64,000 nt of DNA from Zantedeschia hybrid cultivar (Eukaryota > Streptophyta > Magnoliopsida > Alismatales > Araceae). The stretch spans positions 48,473,980 to 48,537,979 of the forward strand of contig JARZZO010000004.1 of the NCBI GenBank assembly GCA_030544215.1, in the 5' to 3' direction. Within the stretch, counting starts at the first letter, position 1, and the number at the start of each line of letters is the position of its first letter. Below the pieces are notes generated by a model, which ran no database searches, had not been told where the DNA came from, and saw nothing but the letters and a program-made list of their open reading frames with translations. The translations under genes and the position numbers were made by a program. This document shows positions 43,844 to 54,800 of the stretch, piece by piece.

Positions 43844-45311
43844 TGTATATTTGGGGGTTTCAGATCTAGTTATCGGATTTGGAGTTGGTCTGTCGGACCT
43901 TTTAAGGGGTTGCCTGTCGTATTTGATTCGCGTCAAGGTAGGGTGATGCGTTTTGAAATGCGTTAGCCTATGTAAACACATCTGAGGGCGCGTGCATGTA
44001 TGTCGCATGGTGCAACCCTGTCAAGCCCTTCTGATTTACGTCTTTGAGGCATGATGTGATTTGCAAGTTGATGCGTTTCAACGTCTTTCATGGCGATAGG
44101 TCGTAGCGCCCTCTATGTAACGTGGCAAGCCATCGGACAGCGGAGACGCCAAGGGGCGACCTGCGACCCTTTGTCTCCTCTCCCTCTTCCCTCTTCCCTC
44201 TCTTACCCCATTTTCCCCTTCCCCTTCTCCATCTGCACCTTTCTTATGTCTCTTTTCTTCTTCCTCTCCCACCTCCCTCCTCTCCAAGTCATGTCCCTCT
44301 CACCACCATCCACCACCCTCATTTCCTCTCCCCCAATATGGCGGCTGACGTATTGGTAGGGGGCACAATAGCGACGATGGCACTTGTGGTGGCTTGATGG
44401 TGAGGAGGTGGCGAGGCGGAGTTCGTGGCGGCACTTGGGGAACCATGGGGAGCTCGTTGGCGGTGATGGCAGTAGCTCGACGGTGGGTCAACCACGCGAA
44501 GGGCTTCATTGTAGGGTCAAGAGGAGTTCAAGGCATTAGGTAGGGTGATGGTTCCTCTCTTAGTCCTAAGTCCTCCTAGAAAATGCATGCTAGGTTTTAT
44601 GTTTTTGGAGCATGTTTTTAGTAATTTTTCTTAGTAGATTTGTAGGCTAGCATGTTTGGAGGCTTTGGGGTTCTCTTTCTCCCCACTTTTCTACAATTTT
44701 GGTGGTGTTTTTAAACAACCGGTAATGGCCGAATTTGACCTTAGGTGCGGCCTCTAAAACACATGAACCAGGTCATGCAATTTGAATCACGTCAATTTGG
44801 AACAACGTGATTCAAAAGCCTAGGTCCTGGCCGTGGGTTAATCAATTTTTTAGTAAAACACCAGGTTGGAATGAATGGCGTCATCACAACAGGATGCGAT
44901 TCAAATTAACTAGGGTTTATCATAAATCGATTAACCGAGTTGAATGGCATCAAGGTCTAGGGATGCGATTTGAAAGGCATCAGACCCATGTGACGAATTT
45001 CAGAATAGTAATTGTTAAGCCTTGAAAACTACATCATACATGTGTATTAACATAAAATATGGTTATTTTCATACAAATTATGTACTCTACTTCCAGTATA
45101 ATTGTTAGTTATGTTCTTACACACTTGCATGCTTGACTGATTCATGTTGATGGGTATGTGTTTGGTTTCGCATGATTTGGACCCGAAGTGCCAACATCCA
45201 CTTATAGTACACCAGCGCCTACGTGCACATTGTAACCCATAAGGCATGGGTCACATGTTAGCTCGGTTGTGGGTTCGAGCCGGTTCCCAGGGCCACCACA
45301 TTTATAGCCTG

Positions 45312-47648
45312 TGTAACGACCTGCCACCCTATAATCGGGGATCCAATTACTAAATGGGTACCGAATCATTAATTTGGAACCAAACCAGGATCTAGATAAG
45401 TCTGGGAAATAAATAATAAACTAAGCTAAACATCCACATCGCATTGAATTAAAATGGAAGTGCAAGAATTAAAAGTTATTACAATACGACTCGACACAGC
45501 AAATAATTACATACTCCAACTGAAGAAAAATAATTAAGCGTACATGCCAGAAATAAAATAACAAATGCGTCGGGGCAACCCCGGAGTAACAGCTGCTAGC
45601 GCGCAACTCAGAACAGCACTCTCCTCGCTAAGCCTGCCTGGAACCCTCACCTAAAAACTGCAGGGGTGAGTCTCAACGAAAAGACTCAGTAGGGATCCTT
45701 CGATCCCCACAGCCCACTCACACACCCACAAGTGAAATAACATAGATACAAGTAGAAATAAGCAAGTAAAGTTGTAACACACTACTCCTAAATCTCGATA
45801 TAAACCACATGCATTCGAAATGTAACATACATATTTCTGAAACCACTCTACCAGGGAGCCTACAACCAACGTCTCGGCAAAACACGCCAACCACACAACC
45901 GAAAGTGGAAAACACCGACCCGCTGAGACCAAACAGTAACCCCTCGGATAGCACGCTAGCTACTCCGGCCCAACTGGCTCAGGTGGTTACTCCTTCCCCC
46001 AGCACGAGTGACACTTCACAGGTAGCTCTCCGACACCGGTACTAGCTAACCCCAAGGTTCACCAGGTGACCCTCTCTCACTAGGCGTCACCCCGCCACTA
46101 CTCCCACCGGCACTGTGTCCCACCCACACCGACACAGGGTGACAAAGTACTACAACTGTCACTCTAGCTCCACAGTCGCATGGAACACAACACAGTGCGA
46201 TCCGGTCACGTAAAAAGCCCACGATCGCATAAAACACAACGTAGTGCGATCTGGTCACATGGAAATCCTCATCTCGAGTACAATTTAAAGCATGCATTTA
46301 TCCAAACTATCTAACAGTGTAAACACATTTTAATAGCATGAATTAATGTGATTCTGTCTTGAATCGCGTCGCCCAAGGCCGACACCATTCAAGCCTCCTA
46401 AATTGGTTCATGAAATCTGGCCCTCGAAAATGGCCTAAAACGCGTCGCCACAGGTAGCCGCCTTTTGAAAAGGCGTCGCTGTCCCTCGTCGCCTGATAGC
46501 GACAGAAGCAGGGACAGGCTACGGGGCAATTTCCACTAAAACGCGTCATTCACGCAAGTCGCCTTTTAAAAAGGCGTCGCTGTCCCTGGACGCTTGTCAG
46601 TCCAGAGACAGAGTCTGTTAATGGGGCTGAATCGCGTCGTGGGTGGTCGCCGCCTTTCAAAAAGACGTCGCTTCACCTCGACACCATTTAGCCCCGACAG
46701 ACAGGTTCTCCCCTCCGTTTCCCCCAATCCACAAGTTGGGATTTCTCCCCCGAAACGTACAAAAAGGCTACGAAACATAGGGGGGAAAGGAGGAGAACCT
46801 AACTACCATTAGAACACCCAATTTCTTATTTCATGCATTTAGCATTTTCACCCCAAAAACACTCCTAAACATGCCTCAAAGCGGGAAAGCATACGTGCTT
46901 CAAAGCGGGAAAACATGATTTTAAGATGAAACACCACGGAGATCGTCACCCTACCGGTTACTTGAACTCCTCCAGGCTCCAAGCCGCCAACCCGTCTCGC
47001 CCCACGCCGCCGCCGATACCGTCGAGGACGTCATTACTCCACCGGGACGTCGGCCACCGTCCGGAGAGAAAACGCCGCGGAAGAGGTGGTGGTGGTAGTG
47101 GTGGGAGTTAGGAGGTCGATAGAGTGGAGGGAGAGATGAGATGGTGGGAGGAAAAGAAGGAGGGGGAAGAGGGATCGCCGGAGCTGCCGGGGAAGAGAGG
47201 AGAGAGAAGAGAGAGGAGAAAATGAGGGAAAGGAAGGAGGGTTTGCGGGGTCAAACAGAAGTTGGGTAAAACGCGTCGTGCGACACAAACGCCTATCAGT
47301 TGACATGACGGGCCGTACTGACAGAGACTCTGAAACGCGTCGCCTATCAAAGATGCCTTTCAGACGATAAGACCGGCGTCGTACACTGACAACCCAGGGT
47401 CGTACTCTGAATGGCGTCGTCCATCAAGGACGTCGTTCAGACGACACGACATGGGCCGTACTCTCGCGGCCCGAGGCCCGCCCACGTGGCGCCCACGTGG
47501 CACAACAGCAGCCTAACTAAATGGCGTCTACTCAGCAAGACACCATTTAAAAGGCGTCGTGCCTCCTAGACATCATTTAAGGGCCCAAACAAGGGGATCC
47601 GACCCAGAAACTGAACCGATAACCGGATCCGAAACCTCAATCCTTACA
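45312..47648 (-). mobile_element. Solo LTR of family A (copy A3), minus orientation
   Basis: 2337 bp reading, on the minus strand, TGTAAGGATTGAGGTTTCGG ... GGCAGGTCGTTACA. The perfect 5-bp duplication GCCTG flanks it (45307-45311, 47649-47653). It carries many GCGTC/GACGC inverted repeats, such as AAACGCGTCGCC...GGCGTCGC near 46438-46500 and 46541-46590. The purine tract at 47080-47240 is the reverse of the pyrimidine tract in the other copies. Confidence 0.95.
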
Positions 47649-48032
47649 GCCTGAGTCCAAGTGTGGGGGAAACTGCCTATGGGATAATATGTTTTACTTC
47701 TTGTGTGCGCACATGGCTAGGGGCATGGACACCGCATAAATTCGTGGACCCCAGTTAGTCCTATTTCTCATTGCCTCGCCTTGTGGGTGTCTGAAGTTTA
47801 TAGGGTGGACATGTGTGAGGTTCGACAACGAGATAAGACGTCAGTGGATGCACTCGGACTATGAAGTGAAGTTGTACGGAGTTTGGCTTAAGAGTCATTG
47901 CACTAGTGGGTGTTTGTGCCTTTGTCACTCTATGACTTGGCAACGATGGGATCACCTGTAGCTGGGTGTGGCTAGAGTAGCTAGTGCTGTCCGAGGGGTT
48001 CTGACCTAGTGTTTCTTGTTGGCTGTAGTAGC

Positions 48033-49345
48033 TGTAGACACGCTAATTTTGACATCATTTTGAGTAAATTTCATATCATACAATAATGCCTCGAAATGGT
48101 CTGATAATTAATCATTAATTAATTTTTATTAATCTTTTTAAGTGTCGGGTTTAACAGATGTGTTTAAGTTAATCAATTAGATTGATTTTAGCTCAAATTT
48201 AAGTTAAAATATGAAGAATTCTAAAAGACGTCGACCCAAGTGGACGCCATTTAGATTTTATTCTTATTTTAACTTTTAAATTTGAATTTTAATTAATTAA
48301 TTAATTAACTAAAATGCGTCGGTTAATGTAGACGCGTTTTAAGTTTCCTAAGTGATTTTAACTTCCCCTCCGGATGTTTATCCTTATCTTAATTAGTCTA
48401 AAACACGTCTATATAAGTGGACGCGTTTTACCTAATAAAGATAAAGATAAGTTTTCCCGGATATTTATCCTTATCTTAATTAATCTGAAAGGCGTCAGCC
48501 AAGGTGGACGCGTTTTAGATAATTACAGATAAAGATGAATTAATCAGTATTTATCAGTCGGTTAAGATAGATAAATCTTGGATTTTTCTATGTTAATCTC
48601 GAACGCAAGAAATGCCTATAAATACCTCGCATGTTGAAGAGTTAAAAAAAAAAGAAGAGAATTGAATTGAGTTGAGCCATAGCGTTATAGCGAGTTGAAG
48701 ATTGAAGCAACAATGTCGTAACGCCGGAGCGCTGCCATTTCCAGAAGTCGGCGTCCCTTTCAAGATCTTCATCCTTTCAAAGCTTCAACCGATTGGGCAT
48801 AAGTGTTTCATTTTTTTCATTTTTCATCTTCATTAATTCCATTCTTCATATTCACTTCATGCAAACACACACCACAGCATAATCTTTCAAAAACCCACTT
48901 GATTTAAGGGGTTTCAAAGCCATTAAACAAGTAAGTTTGCTGTTTTAAATATGCTTAAAATCATGATTAGTTCAGATACTGCTTCTACTTAAATTCTCAT
49001 CACCATTGTTTCTTCGTTTTCTATTTCTGTCTCTGCTGCACTCAACAAACAACAAGAGATCAAAAGGGGAAATCAAGCACAACTTCTGGATGATCCTCAA
49101 CCTCAAATTCCACAGCAAGAACAAAAAGCAAAGAAAGGGCTCTCTTTCTTCAGCCGGCTGAGGAAGGAGAACCAAGGACTCAATCTTCCGCGTTTAAAAG
49201 GTAGGCGATCATACTCTCTTTTGAAACTTTTAAGTTAAAAGTTTCTGGCGATCACTGCACTTTAGTTGCTGTTTTTAATAGGTTAGTTTACACTAAACAA
49301 CATAGATATTTCATGTTAATCACACGGTCATTCTAAGCACCTACA
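48033..49345 (+). mobile_element. Solo LTR of a second Tat/Ogre family (B)
   Basis: 1313 bp, TGTAGACACGCTAATTTT ... GCACCTACA, with perfect 5-bp duplication GTAGC (48028-48032, 49346-49350). Both termini, and the internal GGCGATCAT and TCTGGCGATCACTGCAC words, resemble the Ogre-1 LTR, so a Tat/Ogre origin is likely. It lacks the GAAGGC array but has four spaced inverted repeats, AAAAxGCGTC...GACGCGTTTTA, at 48219-48520. TATAAATACC (48617-48626) is the probable TATA box. Confidence 0.9.
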
Positions 49346-49588
49346 GTAGCTACACAATAATTTACTGTTAGTTTACTAGTTTACTTTATATTTCCTTGCT
49401 AGCTTGTGGGTGCATGTGTGGGAGGTAGGGGTCGCGGGATCCTCTACTGAGCCCAATATTGGTGAGGCGATTCAACATATATATACCCAAATATGTGTTT
49501 TTGTGATCCCAGGTCTTGACCAAATGTGACAATCCGACATTCATTACTTATCGGATATCTCGTATTGGATACAGGTCATTACAGTTGG

Positions 49589-49850
49589 TGCCTTCTCAAA
49601 GTCTGCAACACTATTGAGAGATGATAGGCATGCTCCACTTCAAAGGAAGAATAAATTAGTATATCATCCACAAAGACCACCACAGACCGATCCAAGAACT
49701 CATAGATCACTTGTTCATCAAATCCATAAAGGCTGCAGGAGTATTGGTTAAACCAAAAGGCATCACGAGGAACCATAACGAGTCTTGAAAGCTATCTATT
49801 ATTGACATCGACTTCTTAATTTTCAACTGATAATATCTCGATATCAAATC
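49589..49850 (-). pseudogene. gypsy-1 RT palm fragment
   Basis: Minus strand, from DLISRYYQLKIKKSM at 49850 through LVMPFGLTNTPAAFMDLMN-like coding (frame broken) to RSVVVFVDDILIYSS, containing the F-V-D-D catalytic box, and VLQTLRRHQL. The text continues at 43843 on the far side of the solo LTR. At 49851 it is interrupted by the 5' LTR of gypsy-2. The gag-to-RT start of this element must lie beyond 64000. Confidence 0.88.
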
Positions 49851-51702
49851 TGTAAGGACCTACAAGATTATGGTTACATGCCAACATATACATAATTATA
49901 AAAAGGATATATTCGTAAATATCGAGAAAGTATAAACGCAATTATGAAAAGTTTGAGGTTAATAATGTGATTGATGATTTTTAGAAGGTCTTAAGTATAA
50001 TTTTTAAGGCCTCTAGAAGTGTCCTCAAATCACCAGAAAGAAGTTAAATTCAGTGACAAACTACTAAGTGCGGGTATAAATACAATTATAAAAAATACAA
50101 GGACTAAAGTGTAAAAGTACTAAAAGATACCACTAAAGAATAAAGGATACTGGTAAGATTTCTTAACCATCAAATGAATTAACCCTAGTTAATCTAACCA
50201 AGTTTCTTGACCACCAAGTAACCTAACCCTTAAGTAACCCAACCCTAGTTAACCTAAACCCCCCAGTAACCCCCCTTTAACCCTCCCCTCTCCTTCTATA
50301 AATAGGAGGGTGGTCCTCCCATTTCTCCCCATCCCATTCCCTTCCTTCCCACATTCCCCTCCTTCCTCCTTGCCCACATCCAAGAGAGTAAGAGAGAGAA
50401 AGAGAGAGAGAGAGAGAGATTTTAGAGCGGGAGTGAGGGTTGTTCGCAGGATTCTTTACACGTGTAGGAAAGGGTTACTGATGTGTCCAAGAGAGCTCCT
50501 GGTTTAAAGGCAAGTATATGATTCTTTTTGCATGGTTATTTTCCTATTACGAATGGCATGTTTTTCAAATATGTATTTTCCTACAAATTTAAGAAGATGC
50601 TACTAAGCCGTTATGCTGCCGAAATAGGCCCCCAACCAAAATGCTACTAAGCCATTATGCTGCCGAAATGAACCTCCAACCAAGATGCTACTAAGCCATT
50701 ATGCTGCCGAAATGAACACCCAACCTATGCCTAAATCCCCATTTCTATAAGTCTCTCATATTAAAATCGAACATGCTACGGACAATGCCACCTTAGGAGT
50801 CCATGCGTCTGAATCGTACAAGCATCTGTGTGAGGCGGACATAATTAAAAGATGTAACCCGAGGCAAACGGATAAATCCTGGGTATGGTTCTCCCGGTCC
50901 AGGTGGGACGGATGGGTCCCCCTGCTGCACAGTGAAAGTGCCAGTAGGCATTTGCCTTACCACTGGTTGCATGTCCTGCTAACCTCCTCATGTTGTGGTT
51001 TGGATTCATGTCCATTAAATAAGTGAAAAGATTCATGCTATCCGTATGTTATATATGTTTATGACTTCATGCTATTCCATGATCTTTTCACCATGCCATG
51101 AGGCTATATCATGCCTCTATTATGCTTATACTCATGCCATGCCATGCCATGTTTAAGTCAAGTCACGCCATGATGCCATGTCATGAATCTTTATATTTAT
51201 ACCCATGCCATACCATGTTACGCCATACTCTCTTGACCATGCCATAATTTGCCATGATCCCTATGTTAGCTGAAGTTTGTTATATTATATTCTATCATGC
51301 CATGATTATATAGTAATATCATGTTGTCTTTTTACGTTTATATATATGATAAGCCATTAGTGGTATCATGTGCTTGTTGAGTCGGTAAACTCATCCACAC
51401 TATTTAACCCCCTTTCAGGAGAGGACCTTCCTGGGGCAACCGAGAAGTCTATATGAGCTTAGTTTAGTTGAATAGAGGTTGTTTTTGTAAGTCCAGTCCC
51501 TATGTAACTTACATGTTGTATCCCTGGACTTGATGTACTGTAATGCACTGTGTATGACATCTATATGAAACGTTTTGTTTATTTACATGCAAAGTGATCA
51601 ACCTTAACTGTAAGTCATGTTAGGGTTGTTCCCACTGTTAACGGGTCCCTTCGGTTCGTAGTAAGCCGGCATGACTGAATCGACCGACAGGGGGTCGTTA
51701 CA
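49851..51702 (+). repeat. gypsy-2 5' LTR
   Basis: 1852 bp, TGTAAGGACCTACAAG ... GGGGGTCGTTACA. A TCTATAAATAGG box lies at 50296-50307, after a CTAACC-like pyrimidine stretch, and is followed by an AG-rich purine run. Three imperfect 40-bp repeats with GATGCTACTAAGCC.TTATGCTGCC lie at 50595-50720. A CCATGCCATG-rich stretch lies at 51090-51250. It matches the 3' LTR over its first 1.1 kb with few differences. Confidence 0.93.
50296..50307 (+). promoter_or_regulatory. TATA box of gypsy-2 LTR
   Basis: TCTATAAATAGG is a near-consensus plant TATA box and is repeated at 58317 in the 3' LTR. The transcript would begin about 30 bases downstream in the pyrimidine-rich zone. Confidence 0.7.
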
Positions 51703-51707
51703 GTTTG

Positions 51708-51719
51708 TGGTATCAGAGC
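51708..51719 (+). other. gypsy-2 primer binding site (initiator tRNA-Met)
   Basis: TGGTATCAGAGC follows the LTR by five bases and is the exact complement of the 3' end of plant initiator tRNA-Met, the usual primer of chromoviruses. Confidence 0.95.
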
Positions 51720-51827
51720 AAGGTTAATGATGAGCACTAAAAGCATGTACAACAAGTCCAGGATTAATAGAATTAGGAGGCCAGACTTAAGTAAACTCAA
51801 ACTAACCTATAACTTGTCCTATAGGTC

Positions 51828-54800
51828 ATGGTGACTAACGGACGAGGGAGGATGCCTAGATATGGGAGCCATTGTCCAGAGTCCCAGAATACTACACCTG
51901 TTCCTCCACCATCATCCCTAGATATGGGAGCCATTGTCCAGATTTTCCAAGGATTTCTTCATGCTACCCAACTGTTAGTTTAGGTGGCCTACAAGCCAAT
52001 CTAACAATGTAAATCTCGTTCATTATTAATAAAATGACAAAATATTCATTATGTGTAAATCGCGTTAATTATCGTTTCATAATGAAGTCCGTGAATATGT
52101 GCTATGGTGATTAGATTATGATGAGATCATACTAATGAGACTGATCACTTAAACACACATATTCTTAATTGTTCCTAGTCGGAGGATATCTGAGAAGGAC
52201 ATCGGATATCCGGTTAGACTAGTACAGATTTCTCATGCTCATATGATGAGGGTGACTGGTCTCATAAGTCACTTGTGTGGAGACACTAAGGCGAATCTAT
52301 AGGTGCTCATTGGAGAATGAGTTCACTGAACTGATCCGACTGAATCGCTGGATGGTATTGTACCTCACTGTCAACCAGCTTGATTCTATTGTCGCAGTTG
52401 CGTGGATGGTCCTCGGACCTGAGACACCAAGGACACCTTGGCGGTGGACTTCTGTACTTTGACCTTGGTCTACGAATCTCTAGCCACGGGATTCTAATAC
52501 GCCAAGGATTGGGTGCAGCGGAATACCATCGAAGGGAATTGTGTGTCAATAAGGAATCATTCGCTCTCGGTACTTAGAGAGAGAATGCTCTAGGAAGGAT
52601 GCACGAAAGTCCCTGGCCAGGGCAGACGATAATATCGGGAAAGGAGTTTTCCGATATTCATCAGCGGCATCCAATCTAAGTAAGTCGACCGGTTAGGGTT
52701 TGACAGCTCGCCATACCTTGAGTTGACTCGAGAGCATTGTACGAATGAAGGATTATATCCATGCGGTAACTGTCGGCGGAAAGGTTCCAAGAGTGGGTTA
52801 CTTAACCCCAAATACCTTCCGGGTTCACGCGGTGTTGCTTGGCACCCAACGTGATCGGAGGCCCGGTCGAATTCGATGTGCGACATCAATTCGATTGATT
52901 AATTGATTAATAAAGGGTTATTAATTAATTAATAAAGCCAGTGGGAGTCACTGGGCTTACTGGGCCATTAACTGGACTGGTACTTGGGCCTAGAGGGTTA
53001 CACGCAAATGATTCTCAAGACGATGGATACTTAAGTGGGTTTTATACAAACCGGGGGTTTTTGTGAAAAACCGCGCGGTTAGTATAAAACATAGCGAACT
53101 GGCTGAGCAGGCCAAGCTGCTGCTAACCCTAGCCGCCCCTCCTCGTTTTCTGTCCTTTTGTGGCGTCCAGGCAGATCCAGATCTGCTCCACCGCTTCTCC
53201 GAATCCCGTTTGACGGGAAATCGTCTGCGCGCTGCGGCGACCATTGTGGCGACCAGCGGAGGCTTCGCGTGCTGCGAAGAACAACGAACTCGAGAATATC
53301 CATCGCGGGGAGGATCGCTTGGACTTCGCTAGAGGCCGGGCGCTTGCGCGTCTTGCGGTGTCGCACCGACGGAACCGAACAGCTGCGAATTCGAATCCGC
53401 ACACGGTGAGAACTTCGATAATCCGATTATCGTATTTTAGATTCCGAAACGGGAACGAATCGCTATAAATATTTTTGTTTTTCTGCTGCGTGAGCGATCC
53501 GGAGAAACCGAGAAAACCCAACACCAACAACACTAGAACTCTGTAGACCAGGGAGGCCAAGCAGGAGCCATCGCTATGGAACGATTTAAGAAGATGGGAC
53601 CTCCTATTTTTAAGGGGGAAAGCGACCCCCTGATAGCTGAAAGTTGGATACGAGAGATCGAAAAGATCTTTCGTGCCATCCGTTGCCCAAATACTGATAA
53701 AGTAAATCTGGGAAGTTACATGCTACAAGATCGAGCAGACACATGGTGGTCTTCTACCCTCCGTACAAAGTTTGCTGGAAGAGAAGGAGAGGTAACATGG
53801 GAAGAATTTTTGACAGCCTTCAGGGCTAAGTTCTTTCCACAACATATCCAAGATAAAATGATGCAGGAATTCCTATCCCTGACCTAAGACACTAAGTCAG
53901 TTATGGAGTATGAAGCTAAATTCTCTGAATTGGCCAAATTCACACCTCACATGTGCCTTGATGAACATTGGAAGCTACAAAAATTTCTGATGGGGCTAAA
54001 ACCTATATTACGTATTAAGCTGGTTGCACACAAATTTAGCTCTATAGAAGAGGTGGTGGAAGCTGCGTGCAGACAAGAAGCTAAGCATGAGATTTATTTA
54101 GAAGAATGTAAGGTAGATCTTAAGAGACAGGCATCTTCCTCTATGCAGAGGCAAGCATTATCATCTATGCCCAAGAAGAGGAAGACTGAGTCTCCAAAGA
54201 TGCCAGTAATGACTATTACTCCATCTTCTCGAGTTCCTTCTTATCCTTTGTGTCAAAAATGTGGGAAAAGGCATGAAGGTAGTGAATGTCTGAGGGGATC
54301 AAGTTGATGCTTTGGTTGTGGGGAGACCGGACACATTATGAGGAATTGTCCCAAAGTTAGAACCACTACTATGCCAACACCAGTATCAGCACAGCAAACG
54401 GTACCCGCCAAATCACGAACGCCAGCTCGTGCTTTTGCATTGACTCGGGAAGATATAGGGGTTGTTGAGAACGTCACTGAAGGTACGGTTCTTATAGCCG
54501 ATACTTATGCTCGAGTTCTTTTTGATACTGGTGCTACGCATTTCTTCATTTCAGAAGAATTCATACAATCATTACCTGATAAGATAGATTTAGTTGAAAC
54601 TCTAGTCCTAATGACGGTTTTCACCCCTGGGGGAATTCTCCAATCTCAAAAATGCATTACCTCTCTTAAAATAGAGATTGAAGGTATACAACTCTCCACA
54701 CAATTACATGTCCTTAAGATGAAAGACTTTGACGTTATTCTAAGGATTGACTGGTTAGAACAACACCATGCTATGCTAGATTGCCGAAGGAAAAAGATTC

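Larger units (their letters stand above)
43844..49583 (+). mobile_element. Solo LTR of an A-related family (A'), containing two other solo LTRs
   Basis: It starts TGTATATTTGGGGGTTTCAG, ends GGTCATTACA and is flanked by the perfect 5-bp duplication GTTGG (43839-43843, 49584-49588). Removing the two inserted solo LTRs and their duplications leaves about 2.08 kb. Structure follows family A: TTTC.GATC.GGTTATCGG-like start, GCGTT hairpins, a long pyrimidine tract (44160-44290), GTAGGGTGATGGTTCC, and GTGGGTGCATGTGTGG near the end. Family A and A' therefore share an ancestor. It interrupts the RT gene of gypsy-1. No TATA box is clear. Confidence 0.9.

Noticed and set aside
53063..53560. Overlapping open frames on both strands near 53.1-53.5 kb
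   Set aside because: They lie inside the copia solo LTR bounded by the CCAAC duplication and show no known domain.
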